DNA from: Flavivirga jejuensis
GTDB taxonomy: Bacteria; Bacteroidota; Bacteroidia; Flavobacteriales; Flavobacteriaceae
Assembly: GCF_030540765.1 (NCBI RefSeq)
Contig: NZ_JAUOEL010000001.1
Coordinates: 558,001-622,000, forward strand
DNA: 64,000 bases
Direction of reading: 5' to 3'
Within the stretch, counting starts at the first letter, position 1, and each line of letters starts with the position of its first letter. Made by a program: the position numbers and the translations under genes. Below, piece after piece: positions 40,563 to 49,241 of this stretch. Under the pieces are notes generated by a model. It searched no databases. It saw only the letters and a program-made list of their open reading frames with translations, and was not told the origin of the DNA.

Positions 40563-41660
40563 ATGAAGTTATTTTTAGTCTGTGTTTTTTGTGCTATTGT
40601 CAACTGTTCATTCTCCCAGGAAAAAGAACACACATCTTATATGGATGTTAATTATATTAACGGAAATATAGCTTTACATAATACCGATATTCTGCATTTA
40701 ATAAAAGGACGCCCAGAAGGTTTTATTTTAAGTTGGAATAAAAAAAACTATGGATTTAAAGATTGGGAGCAACGCTACAACTATCCAGATCATGGTGTGT
40801 CTTTTATCTATCAAGACTTAAAAAATGATGTTTTAGGCAACGTTGCTTCATTATATGCGCATTACAATTTTTATTTTTTAAAACGGAATGTGATGTTACG
40901 TATAGGTCAAGGTTTAACTTACTCAAATAAACCTTATGATAAAGTAGAGAATTTTAGAAATATAGCCTTTGGTTCCAAAATAATGGGTACTGCTTACTTG
41001 ATGCTTAATTATAAAAAAGAACATATTATAAATAGGTTTGGTTTACAAGCAGGCCTGTCATTTATTCATTATTCTAATGCTAGTGTAAAATCGCCTAATA
41101 CAAGTATAAATGTTATAGCCCTAAACGTTGGGATGACTTATAATTTAGATGATAAAGCGCCAGAATTTAAATCTACCTTAGATGAAAATGATGGTAAGTT
41201 TACCCAACCTATAAAATATAATATAGCATTTAGAGCAGGGATTAATGAAAGTGATGTTATTGGTAGCGGACAATTCCCTTTTTACATTTTTTCTGCTTAT
41301 GCAGATAAGCGTATTAATAGAAAAAGTGCATTCCAGTTAGGGACGGATGTTTTCTTTTCAAATTTTTTAAAAGAGTATATTTATTATAGATCGGTTGCTT
41401 TTCCAGGAGATAATTTATCTGGAAATGAAGATTATAAGAGAGTCGGTGTTTTTGCTGGTCATGAATTATTTATTAATAAAATGTCAGTTATCACACAGTT
41501 AGGATATTATGTTTATTATCCGTTTGATTTTGAAGGACGCACGTATTTTAGAGTAGGTTTAAAACATTATTTTGGTGATAAATGGTTTGGAGCTATAACG
41601 CTAAAAACACATGTTGCAAAAGCGGAAGCGGTAGAATTTGGAATAGGCGTTAGATTATAA
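40563..41660 (+). CDS. Acyloxyacyl hydrolase / PagL-like outer membrane protein
   Basis: 365 residues from ATG 40563; upstream in-frame codons overlap the metF end and lack a start fit. Signal peptide LFLVCVFCAIVNCSFSQ. The rest is amphipathic beta-strand sequence typical of an outer-membrane barrel. Catalytic-type His-Ser-Asn in FIHYSNASVKSPNTSINV (H169, S171, N172) matches lipid A 3-O-deacylase PagL and its Bacteroidota relatives. If active it would remove a 3-O acyl chain from lipid A. It ends with an aromatic-flanked strand (AVEFGIGVRL) as barrels do. Barrel position and activity are inferred. Confidence 0.82.
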   Translation: MKLFLVCVFCAIVNCSFSQEKEHTSYMDVNYINGNIALHNTDILHLIKGRPEGFILSWNKKNYGFKDWEQRYNYPDHGVSFIYQDLKNDVLGNVASLYAHYNFYFLKRNVMLRIGQGLTYSNKPYDKVENFRNIAFGSKIMGTAYLMLNYKKEHIINRFGLQAGLSFIHYSNASVKSPNTSINVIALNVGMTYNLDDKAPEFKSTLDENDGKFTQPIKYNIAFRAGINESDVIGSGQFPFYIFSAYADKRINRKSAFQLGTDVFFSNFLKEYIYYRSVAFPGDNLSGNEDYKRVGVFAGHELFINKMSVITQLGYYVYYPFDFEGRTYFRVGLKHYFGDKWFGAITLKTHVAKAEAVEFGIGVRL

Positions 41661-41720
41661 TTCCTATAAAGATGGGAATCTTTTATATTGAAACATAAAA
41701 ATAATAATAGGTTTATACTT

Positions 41721-41750
41721 GCGTAATTTGACTGCGCTCAGTGTAACATG
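41721..41750 (-). repeat. Dispersed extragenic palindrome (GAGCGCAGTC type)
   Basis: On the minus strand it reads GCATGTTACACTGAGCGCAG then TCAAATTACG; the core is shared with 6316-6340. A second palindrome, ATTCC...GGGAATCTTTTA at 41662-41690, resembles the one between cysD and cysN. Confidence 0.45.
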
Positions 41751-41765
41751 CAGGAATAACAACAT

Positions 41766-42512
41766 ATGAAAAGAATAGTTCACATATTTGTTTTGTTTTT
41801 AATAATAGCTTGTGATAGTGAAAATGCAGGTAATTGTTTTCAAAAAACAGGAGATATTATTCAACAAGAAGTTGTTGTAGATTCTTTTACTAAAATTTTT
41901 GTAAATCGCGATATTGAGTTAATAATTAAAGAAGGTGCGACACACAAAGTTATTATTGAAACTGGCGAAAATCTATTAAATGATGTTTCTGCTATTGTTC
42001 TTGATGGCAAATTAACGTTGACCGATAATAATACCTGTAATTATGTGCGCGATTATGGGATTACTAAAGTATATGTAACATCCCCAAATATTACAGAAAT
42101 AAGAAGTTCTACACAGTATGATATAAGTTCCGATGGGATTTTAAGGTACCCAAGTTTAACGATCTTATCAGAAGATTATGGAGAACCAGATACTTTTACA
42201 AATGCTGATTTTAGATTAGAGATTGATAATAACTTATTTGTGGTGGTCTTTAATAATATATCTAATTGCTTTATTTCTGGAAAAACAGAAAGCCTGAACC
42301 TTACATTTGCATCAGGAGCCTCACGTTTTGAGGGTCGGGATCTTATCGCTCAAAAAGTGCAATTATGGAACCGAGGATCAAACGATATGTTTGTAAACCC
42401 GCAACAAGAAATAAAAGGAACTATTTCTGGAACTGGCAACGTGATCTCTGTAAACCAACCGTTAATAGTTGAGGTTGACGAATTATATAAAGGACGTTTG
42501 GTTTTTGAATAA
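41766..42512 (+). CDS. Lipoprotein with GIN (DUF2807) adhesin-head domain
   Basis: 248 residues. Signal peptide with lipobox IIAC, lipid Cys at 16. The mature protein shows the repeating beta pattern of DUF2807: VVVDSFTKIFVNRDIELIIKEG, KVIIETGENLLNDVSAIVLDGKLTLTDNN, KVYVTSPNITEIRSSTQYDISS, VQLWNRGSNDMFVNPQQEIKGTISGTGNVI. Such proteins are probably surface lipoproteins of unknown function. The last 30 nt overlap the end of the convergent ackA gene. Confidence 0.88.
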   Translation: MKRIVHIFVLFLIIACDSENAGNCFQKTGDIIQQEVVVDSFTKIFVNRDIELIIKEGATHKVIIETGENLLNDVSAIVLDGKLTLTDNNTCNYVRDYGITKVYVTSPNITEIRSSTQYDISSDGILRYPSLTILSEDYGEPDTFTNADFRLEIDNNLFVVVFNNISNCFISGKTESLNLTFASGASRFEGRDLIAQKVQLWNRGSNDMFVNPQQEIKGTISGTGNVISVNQPLIVEVDELYKGRLVFE

Positions 42513-43685
42513 CCGAACGGCTTGTTTCGCTATTTCTAATTCTTCATTAGTTGGAATCACTAAAATTTTAACCTTAGAATCCTCTTTGCTAATAACATGC
42601 AAACCTTTAGACCTCGTATTATTTTTTTCAAAATCTAAATGAATACCTAAAAAGTCAAGATCTTTAGAAACGAGTTCTCTTATTAATTGTGAATTCTCTC
42701 CAATACCTGCCGTAAATACTATAGCATCTAATCCGTTCAGAATAGCCGTATAACTACCAATATATTTTTTTATACGGTACACGTTCATTTCTAAAGCCAA
42801 TTGACAAGCTTTATTACCTTGGGCTGCTTGTTCTTGAATATCTCTTAAATCACTCAAACCTGTTAAACCTAACATACCACTCTTTTTTTGTAGCAAGGTG
42901 TTAATTTCGTCTAAACTGAAATTTAATTTGTTTGCTAAATGAAAGATGATAGCAGGATCGATATCCCCGGAACGAGTTCCCATTATTAAACCACTTACAG
43001 GAGAAAACCCTAAGGAATGATCGATGCTTTTTCCATTTTTAATAGCTGTCATGCTACAACCATTTCCTAAATGAATGGTGATAATCTTAGACTCTTTTTT
43101 GTTTAAATAGTCAATAGCTTTTTCTGAAACATATTTATGACTCGTGCCATGAAAACCGTATAAACGAATATGGTGCTCGTCTAAAAAAATATTAGGAATA
43201 GCATATTTATAAGCATGTTCTGGTATAGATTGATGGAAAGCTGTATCAAAAACAGCGACTTGCTTTGCGTTCGAAAATATATCTTCGGCGACCTCGATCC
43301 CTTCAAGGTTAGCTGGATTATGCAAAGGAGCTAATGATGCTAGTTCCTTTATTTTTTCTTTTACAAGACCAGTGATTTCTGTAGTTTCTTTAAAATGAAT
43401 ACCACCATGAACCACTCTATGACCCACTATTGAAATGTCTTCAGGTGATTTTATAATTCCTGTATCTTTATCTAAAAGTTGTTTTGATAATAATCTGAGT
43501 CCTTCTTTATGGTTTAAAATGGAACTTTCAAATTCAATAGTATCCTTTTGAGTGTTGAATTTAAAAATAGCATCATTAAAACCAATACGCTCAATGAGTC
43601 CTGAGCATAAAATACGTTCTTCGGGCATCGAAAATAATTGAAACTTTATAGAGGAACTCCCAGAGTTTAAAACTAATACTTGCAT
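42483..43685 (-). CDS. ackA: Acetate kinase
   Basis: 400 residues. ASKHA-fold markers: VLVLNSGSSSIKFQLF, VGHRVVHGG, FHGTSHKYVSEKA, HLGNGCSMTAIKNGKSIDHSLGFSPVSGLIMGTRSGDIDP, FTAGIGENS, IPTNEELEIAKQA. It interconverts acetyl phosphate and acetate with ADP/ATP. It lies 5 nt after pta and is cotranscribed with it on the minus strand. Its 3' end overlaps the convergent GIN lipoprotein gene by 30 nt. Confidence 0.97.
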   Translation of the reverse strand: MQVLVLNSGSSSIKFQLFSMPEERILCSGLIERIGFNDAIFKFNTQKDTIEFESSILNHKEGLRLLSKQLLDKDTGIIKSPEDISIVGHRVVHGGIHFKETTEITGLVKEKIKELASLAPLHNPANLEGIEVAEDIFSNAKQVAVFDTAFHQSIPEHAYKYAIPNIFLDEHHIRLYGFHGTSHKYVSEKAIDYLNKKESKIITIHLGNGCSMTAIKNGKSIDHSLGFSPVSGLIMGTRSGDIDPAIIFHLANKLNFSLDEINTLLQKKSGMLGLTGLSDLRDIQEQAAQGNKACQLALEMNVYRIKKYIGSYTAILNGLDAIVFTAGIGENSQLIRELVSKDLDFLGIHLDFEKNNTRSKGLHVISKEDSKVKILVIPTNEELEIAKQAVRLFKNQTSFI

Positions 43686-43690
43686 ATTTA

Positions 43691-45781
43691 TTATTGGTTT
43701 TGAGCTTGAATAGCAGTGATTATAACAGTGCTATAAATATCATCGACAGTGCAACCTCTACTAAGATCGTTCACTGGTTTATTTAATCCTTGTAAAACGG
43801 GGCCTATAGCTAATGCTCCTGTTTCACGTTGTACAGCTTTGTATGTGTTGTTTCCTGTATTTAGATCAGGAAAAATTAAAACACTGGCGTGTCCTGCCAC
43901 CTCAGAATCTGGTAATTTAGTTTTTCCAATACGCATATCTACAGCAGCATCATATTGAATAGGACCTTCAATTTTTAGATCTGGATTTTGAGTTTTTACA
44001 ATATCGGTAGCTTCTCTAACTTTTTCTACATCGGCTCCTTTTCCAGAAGAACCAGAAGAATAAGAAAGCATAGCAATTTTAGGTTCTATGCCAAATTCTT
44101 TGGTCGTTTGAGCTGATGAAATAGCGATCTCTGCCAATTGTTGTGCATTTGGATTTGGATTGATGGCACAATCTCCAAACACAGAAATCCTATCTTCTAA
44201 GCACATAAAGAAAATAGACGATACCAGATTAACTCCAGGTTTTGTTTTTATAAATTGTAAAGCAGGTCGTAAAGTATGTTGGGTAGTATGCACCGCTCCA
44301 GAGACCATACCATCTGCATGGCCTTTATAGATCATCATCGTGCCAAAATATGACACATCAGACATGGTATCTTTTGCCATTTGTAAAGTTATATTCTTAT
44401 GCTTTCTAAGTTCGTAAAAGGTCTTAGCGTAATCTTCAAAGTGAGGCGATTTTGTTGGAGATATAATGTTTATCTCATTAATATTTAGAGGGATGTCTAA
44501 TTTTTCAATGAGTTCTTTAATTTTATCTTCTTCACCTAAAAGCGTTAACTCTACTACATGTGCATTAATTAATTTTGCAGCAGCACGCAAAACACGTTCG
44601 TCGTAACCTTCAGGTAAAACAATATGTTTTTTATCATTTAGAGCACGTTGCAATAAATTGTATTGAAACATTCTAGGCGTAAATATATCGGACTCAAAAG
44701 TAATGAGTCGTTCAGCTAGCTTGTCTGTGTCTACGTGTTTTTCAAAAGTAGCTATGGATGTGCTTATTTTTTCTATATTTTCGGCATCAATTCTAGATTT
44801 AATGTTGCCTATGCTGTTGGTTACATGGTACGTACCACCTTTTACGCTAATAAGCGGAACAATGCTAGAAAGTCCTTCAATGAGTTTTAAAATAGGTGCT
44901 TCTGGAATAAGACCACCAGTTAGAATGATCCCTGATACCTTAGGGTAATTTTTAGAGATGTTAGCTTGTAAGGCTCCTAAAATAATATCGGCTCTGTCTC
45001 CAGGAGTAATAACCAATGAGTTTTCCTTAAGATGCATTAAATAATTACGTAATTGCATGGCACCTACGCTAAAATGTTCTGTTAGGTTATTTAGCATATC
45101 TTGTCCAAAAAGAACCTCCCCACATAAAGCTTTAGAAATTTCTTTTACAGTAGGACTGCTAAGGCTAGGGATTTTTGGTATTACTGTAATATCTGTTCCG
45201 TTGGTTATACGTGTTTTTAATTGTTCTTTAAGAGCGGAAAGATCATCAGGGTTTGCTTTGTTAGTTATTATAGAAAGCACATCTACTTCTTGTTTAAAAG
45301 TATCGTGTGCTAATTGGACACTATCTACAATCTCTTTAAGTCCTTTCTTGTCTCCTTGAGATACTATAATAACAGGGAGTCCAAGGTTTTTAGATATTAA
45401 AATATTAATATCTAGTTCTAAACTCGAGTTTTCATGAGAGAAATCGGTACCTTCTACTAAAATAAAATCAAAACGGTCTTCAAGATTTTTGTATTTTTTG
45501 ATAATTTCATCGATAAGCTCACCAGACCTCCCTTGGTTATATAAATCAAGTACCTGATTTCTTGTATAAGCATACGTTTTCTTATAGTTAATATCCAATT
45601 CAAAATGAGACATCACTGTATTAATGTGGTTGTCCATCTCTCCTGCTTCAAGATCTTCAATTATCGGTCTAAAATATCCAACTTTAGCAGTCTTTCCTAA
45701 AAGCATACGCATTAAACCAAGAACAACGACAGATTTACCGCTGTTTGGCTCGATAGTAGCTACATAAATTCCTTTACTCAT
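43691..45781 (-). CDS. pta: Phosphate acetyltransferase
   Basis: 696 residues, the long Pta type. N-terminal P-loop-like domain (GIYVATIEPNSGKSVVVLGLM), DRTGG middle domain (~220-330), and C-terminal catalytic PTA_PTB domain (HIVLPEGYDERVLRAAAKL ... YFGTMMIYKGHADGMVSGAVHTTQHTLRPALQFI ... VFGDCAINPNPNAQQLAEIA ... YDAAVDMRIG). It converts acetyl-CoA and phosphate to acetyl phosphate, the substrate of the adjacent AckA. N-terminal domains often confer allosteric control in long Pta enzymes. Confidence 0.97.
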   Translation of the reverse strand: MSKGIYVATIEPNSGKSVVVLGLMRMLLGKTAKVGYFRPIIEDLEAGEMDNHINTVMSHFELDINYKKTYAYTRNQVLDLYNQGRSGELIDEIIKKYKNLEDRFDFILVEGTDFSHENSSLELDINILISKNLGLPVIIVSQGDKKGLKEIVDSVQLAHDTFKQEVDVLSIITNKANPDDLSALKEQLKTRITNGTDITVIPKIPSLSSPTVKEISKALCGEVLFGQDMLNNLTEHFSVGAMQLRNYLMHLKENSLVITPGDRADIILGALQANISKNYPKVSGIILTGGLIPEAPILKLIEGLSSIVPLISVKGGTYHVTNSIGNIKSRIDAENIEKISTSIATFEKHVDTDKLAERLITFESDIFTPRMFQYNLLQRALNDKKHIVLPEGYDERVLRAAAKLINAHVVELTLLGEEDKIKELIEKLDIPLNINEINIISPTKSPHFEDYAKTFYELRKHKNITLQMAKDTMSDVSYFGTMMIYKGHADGMVSGAVHTTQHTLRPALQFIKTKPGVNLVSSIFFMCLEDRISVFGDCAINPNPNAQQLAEIAISSAQTTKEFGIEPKIAMLSYSSGSSGKGADVEKVREATDIVKTQNPDLKIEGPIQYDAAVDMRIGKTKLPDSEVAGHASVLIFPDLNTGNNTYKAVQRETGALAIGPVLQGLNKPVNDLSRGCTVDDIYSTVIITAIQAQNQ

Positions 45782-45851
45782 AGTGTTTATTGTGTTACTA
45801 AGATAGTTCTTATTAAAGAACGATGCTTATGATGTAAATATAATTTCACAA

Positions 45852-45859
45852 CAAAATTA
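45852..45859 (-). promoter_or_regulatory. Putative -7 box of pta-ackA
   Basis: Minus strand TAATTTTG (TAnnTTTG), about 70 nt upstream of the pta start. No convincing -33 box. Confidence 0.35.
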
Positions 45860-45934
45860 ATGTCTTCAAATTATCATAAGGATGATATTTATCATACTTT
45901 TAATTTAAAACTTGTTGAATATAAGAAGAGGAGG

Positions 45935-46831
45935 TTATTTTGATGTTAAATCTCTAAAAAGAGATTCTAAACTTGCATTTTTTTGATTGAGTTGTAAAAT
46001 TTTCAATTGATTATCATGAGCAAAATCAAATACACAGGATCTCATGTCTTCTGAGGTTTTAAAAGTGATCTCATAAACAAAACCATGTGTATTGTTTACG
46101 TTTTTTGCTTTTGGAAGTTTTAATAAAAAAGCATCTTCAACACGATAATCAAATTCTACAATAACAATCTGTTCTTTCTCATCTCTTAGTTCACTTAGTT
46201 TTTTATCTGCAACAATCTCACCTTTATTAATTATGACCACACGATCGCACATGGCTTCAACTTCTTGCATAATATGTGTGGATAGAAACACGGTTTTGGT
46301 TTCTCCAATCGTTTTTATAAGATTTCTAATGTCAACCAATTGGTTGGGGTCTAAGCCTGTGGTTGGTTCATCTAATATTAAAACCTCAGGATCATGTAAT
46401 AAAGCATTCGCTAAACCTACACGTTGGCGATACCCTTTAGAGAGTTGTCTTATCTTTTTATGAGCCTCTGGAGTTAAGCCAGTAAGTTCTATAACATCAT
46501 TAATACGTTGTTTGGAGACCTTGTATATAGTTGCGTTAAAGTTTAAATATTCTTTAACGAACATTTCTAAATATAAAGGATTATGTTCGGGTAAATACCC
46601 AACATTTCGTTGCACAAATTGTGTGTTTTCTTTTATATCATGTTCGTTTACCTTAGCAGTACCTTCACTCGGGTTAATATAAGTCGTTAAGATTTTCATC
46701 ATGGTAGATTTCCCCGCACCATTAGGTCCTAAAAATCCAACAATCTCTGGTTTGTTAACTTTAAAGGATATATTGTTTAAAGCTTTTTGTTTACCATAGT
46801 ATTTTGAAACCCCTATTACTTCAATAGACAT
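45935..46831 (-). CDS. gldA: Gliding-motility ABC transporter ATP-binding protein GldA
   Basis: 298 residues. ABC ATPase: Walker A LGPNGAGKSTMMKIL, signature LSKGYRQRVGLANALLHDP, Walker B LILDEPTTGLDPNQ, switch His in STHIMQEVEAMCDRV. The N-terminus (MSIEVIGVSKYYGKQKALNNISF) and YINPSEGTAKVNEHD, YLPEHNPLYLEMFVKEYL are typical of GldA, which works with membrane proteins GldF and GldG in gliding and T9SS-related functions in flavobacteria. gldF and gldG are not adjacent here. A general GldA-like ABC exporter ATPase is the alternative. Confidence 0.88.
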   Translation of the reverse strand: MSIEVIGVSKYYGKQKALNNISFKVNKPEIVGFLGPNGAGKSTMMKILTTYINPSEGTAKVNEHDIKENTQFVQRNVGYLPEHNPLYLEMFVKEYLNFNATIYKVSKQRINDVIELTGLTPEAHKKIRQLSKGYRQRVGLANALLHDPEVLILDEPTTGLDPNQLVDIRNLIKTIGETKTVFLSTHIMQEVEAMCDRVVIINKGEIVADKKLSELRDEKEQIVIVEFDYRVEDAFLLKLPKAKNVNNTHGFVYEITFKTSEDMRSCVFDFAHDNQLKILQLNQKNASLESLFRDLTSK

Positions 46832-46848
46832 AATTAAAATTATTTATT

Positions 46849-46856
46849 CAAAAATA
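46849..46856 (-). promoter_or_regulatory. Putative -7 box of gldA
   Basis: Minus strand TATTTTTG, 17 nt before the gldA start codon. Confidence 0.45.
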
Positions 46857-46936
46857 ATAATTATATAATGCAATAGAAGTTTTGTTGTAGAATCTTTAAA
46901 ACTTTTGAAAATATAAAAAAAAACTAATGTCACAAT

Positions 46937-46966
46937 TTTGATTTCTTAAAATATTATTTACTTTAG
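46937..46966 (+). promoter_or_regulatory. Promoter of the Phe/Tyr operon leader
   Basis: -33 TTTG (46937-46940), 18-nt spacer, -7 TACTTTAG (46959-46966, one mismatch to consensus). Transcription would begin a few nucleotides before the leader-peptide ATG at 46977. Confidence 0.6.
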
Positions 46967-46976
46967 CCTCATAATT

Positions 46977-47060
46977 ATGAAAACAACAGTATTTTTTACA
47001 TATTTCAACAATTGGTTTTATTTCTTTTTTAGCAAAAGGAACGAGATGTTGTATATGTAA
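46977..47060 (+). CDS. Phe/Tyr-rich leader peptide of an attenuator
   Basis: ORF of 27 codons plus stop, too short for ordinary gene callers. Residues 6-18 (FFTYFNNWFYFFF) contain seven Phe, two Tyr and one Trp in 13 codons. It begins ~10 nt after the -7 box and is followed 25 nt after its stop by an intrinsic terminator, then by prephenate dehydratase. This is the arrangement of classic transcription-attenuation leader peptides (pheL/pheST type). Ribosome stalling on uncharged tRNA-Phe would leave 47042-47047 free to pair with 47087-47092 and block the terminator. Confidence 0.82.
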   Translation: MKTTVFFTYFNNWFYFFFSKRNEMLYM

Positions 47061-47085
47061 TTTATAGATATAAATTTAAAATATG

Positions 47086-47114
47086 AGTCTCGATGAAAAT
47101 CGGGACTTTTTTTT
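47086..47114 (+). terminator. Attenuator terminator of Phe/Tyr operon
   Basis: AGTCTCGAT (47086-47094), loop GAAA, ATCGGGACT (47099-47107), then a run of T to 47114. It lies between the leader peptide and pheA, not at a gene end. The alternative pairing is CGAGAT (47042-47047) with the TCTCG part of the 5' arm. Confidence 0.85.
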
Positions 47115-47177
47115 GTTTAACTTTTAATTAATCAACCTCAATTAAAGATTGGAGGCTTATAAAATAAAACTAAGATT

Positions 47178-48005
47178 TTGATTAAAACAGTAGCCATACA
47201 AGGAGTAAAAGGATCTTTCCATCATATTGTGTCACAGCAGTTTTTTGATAAGCCCGTAGGTGTTATTGAGTGTTTAACATTCGATAAGGTAGTCGATTCT
47301 TTAATTACAAAAGAATGTGATGCTGCTATTATGGCCTTAGAAAATTCTATAGTAGGATCCATCATTCCTAATTATGCTTTAATCGATGCATATGGTTTAC
47401 ATATTGTTGGTGAGCATTATTTGGATATTCAGCATAATTTAATGGCAATGCCAGGGCAAAGTATAGAAGCTATTGAAGAAGTGTATTCGCACCCTATGGC
47501 ATTGTTGCAGTGTAAAGAGTTTTTTAAGCAATACCCTCATATTAAATTAGTAGAAGATAAGGATACTGCCGAGGTTGCTGAACGAATACATGAAAAAAAA
47601 CTTAAGGGAATAGGTGCTATTGCAAGTGTTATGGCGGCAGATATATTTGAGTTAGATATTCTGGCATCTAGTATTCAAACTATAGAGCATAATGAAACAC
47701 GATTCGTTATTGTAAAACGAACAAATTCTGAAGTTTCAGAAAATGAGATCAATAAAGCGTCTGTTAAGTTTGAAAGCGACCATAAACGAGGCAGCTTGGC
47801 TGCAATCCTTAATGTAATGAGCGATTGTAAATTGAATTTAACAAAAATTCAATCACTACCCATAGCCGAGACACCTTGGAAATATGCTTTTTTTGTTGAT
47901 GTTACTTTTGAAAAGTATATAGATTTTAAAAAAGCAAAAGCTATCATCGATATTATGGGAGAAGGATTTAAAGTGTTGGGAGAATATAAAAGAGCTAAGT
48001 TATGA
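47178..48005 (+). CDS. pheA: Prephenate dehydratase
   Basis: 275 residues starting at TTG 47178 (no in-frame ATG before the conserved start VAIQGVKGSFHH). Catalytic domain ~1-180: GSFHHIVSQQFF, ALENSIVGSIIPNY, HNLMAMPGQ, VYSHPMALLQCKEFF, and the TRF triplet in HNETRFVIVKR. ACT regulatory domain ~190-275 (RGSLAAILNVMSDCKLNLTKIQSLPI), the expected Phe-feedback site. No chorismate mutase domain; that activity is in the DAHP synthase fusion at the end of the operon. It is the first gene after the attenuator and overlaps the aminotransferase by 4 nt. Confidence 0.94.
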   Translation: MIKTVAIQGVKGSFHHIVSQQFFDKPVGVIECLTFDKVVDSLITKECDAAIMALENSIVGSIIPNYALIDAYGLHIVGEHYLDIQHNLMAMPGQSIEAIEEVYSHPMALLQCKEFFKQYPHIKLVEDKDTAEVAERIHEKKLKGIGAIASVMAADIFELDILASSIQTIEHNETRFVIVKRTNSEVSENEINKASVKFESDHKRGSLAAILNVMSDCKLNLTKIQSLPIAETPWKYAFFVDVTFEKYIDFKKAKAIIDIMGEGFKVLGEYKRAKL

Positions 48006-49147
48006 TTGAAGCAGCAAATAGATTACAAACAGTAGAAGAATATTACTTTTCAAAAAAATTAAGAGAAGTAAGTTTACTTATAGCTAGTGGAAAACCGATT
48101 ATTAACTTAGGTATTGGTAGTCCAGATTTACAACCGCCGCAAAGAGTTGTTGAGGCAATAAAAGAAGGCTTATTAGATCCTAGTGCGCATAAATATCAAA
48201 GTTACCAAGGCTTACCAGAATTAAGAGAAGCCATAACGGGATTTTATAAAACTCATTTTTCGGTGTCTTTAAGTTCTTCTACAGAGGTGTTGCCACTCAT
48301 GGGAAGTAAAGAAGGTATCATGCATATTTCGATGGCATATTTAAATGAAGGTGATGCTGTGTTAATCCCAAATCCAGGATATCCAACATATCAATCTGTT
48401 ACGAAATTAGTAGGGGCAACACCTGTTTTTTACGAATTGGATGAAGCAAATAATTGGTTGCCAGATTTTAATGCTTTGGAACAATTAGATTTAAGCAAAG
48501 TGAAATTGATGTGGGTTAATTATCCGCATATGCCAACAGGAGCGAAATCTAATACTCATTTATTTGAAAAATTAGTAGCATTTGGCAAGCGTCATAATAT
48601 TTTAATAGTTAACGATAATCCGTATAGTTTTATACTAAATGATGATCCAAAAAGTATTTTAAGTGTTGCTGGAGCAAAAGATGTTTGTTTAGAGCTTAAT
48701 TCATTAAGTAAGACGTTTAATATGGCTGGATGGCGTGTAGGGATGGTCGTTGGAGACAGTAAGCATATAAACAATATTTTAAAGGTGAAGAGTAATATGG
48801 ACTCTGGTATGTTTTATGGCATTCAAAAAGGAGCTATTGAAGCTTTAAAATGCTCTGAGATGTGGTTTGTTACTTTAAATAGTGTGTATGCACGACGTCG
48901 CGATTTAGTTTGGCAATTAGCAGACGCTTTAAATTGTACGTATGACAAAAATGCCATGGGACTTTTTGTTTGGGCTAAACTACCAGGCGATTTAAAAGCT
49001 GAAGCGTATATAGACTCAGTGCTTAAAAATAATCACATATTTATTACTCCAGGAACCATTTTTGGAAGTAAAGGAGAAGGCTATATTCGATTTTCTTTAT
49101 GTGCATCAAACGAAGTATTAGAAGAAGCTATAAAAAGAATTAAATAA
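48002..49147 (+). CDS. PLP-dependent aminotransferase (aromatic/aspartate type)
   Basis: 381 residues, class I/II aminotransferase. Motifs: INLGIGSPDLQPPQRVVEAI, YQSYQGLPELREAITGFY, NPGYPTYQSV, NDNPYSFI, PLP lysine K237 in ELNSLSKTFNMAGWRVGM, and RFSLCASNE carrying the carboxylate-binding Arg. It overlaps pheA by 4 nt and lies before tyrA, so transamination of phenylpyruvate and 4-hydroxyphenylpyruvate (or prephenate) is the probable job. Family members also act on methionine or aspartate; specificity is not readable from sequence. Confidence 0.92.
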   Translation: MIEAANRLQTVEEYYFSKKLREVSLLIASGKPIINLGIGSPDLQPPQRVVEAIKEGLLDPSAHKYQSYQGLPELREAITGFYKTHFSVSLSSSTEVLPLMGSKEGIMHISMAYLNEGDAVLIPNPGYPTYQSVTKLVGATPVFYELDEANNWLPDFNALEQLDLSKVKLMWVNYPHMPTGAKSNTHLFEKLVAFGKRHNILIVNDNPYSFILNDDPKSILSVAGAKDVCLELNSLSKTFNMAGWRVGMVVGDSKHINNILKVKSNMDSGMFYGIQKGAIEALKCSEMWFVTLNSVYARRRDLVWQLADALNCTYDKNAMGLFVWAKLPGDLKAEAYIDSVLKNNHIFITPGTIFGSKGEGYIRFSLCASNEVLEEAIKRIK

Positions 49148-49203
49148 GTAGACAGTACTCAGTAAGCAGTAAAACGGATAAAAAGTAATAATAATTAATA
49201 ATT

Positions 49204-49218
49204 CTTCCTTTAGGGAAG
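49204..49218 (+). repeat. Palindrome just before tyrA
   Basis: CTTCC-TTTAG-GGAAG, followed by a second small CTC-AAAAA-GAG hairpin and GAGATGGG running into the start region. Member of the GC-rich hairpins found before start codons in this window. Confidence 0.5.
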
Positions 49219-49241
49219 ATGTCTCAAAAAGAGAGATGGGA

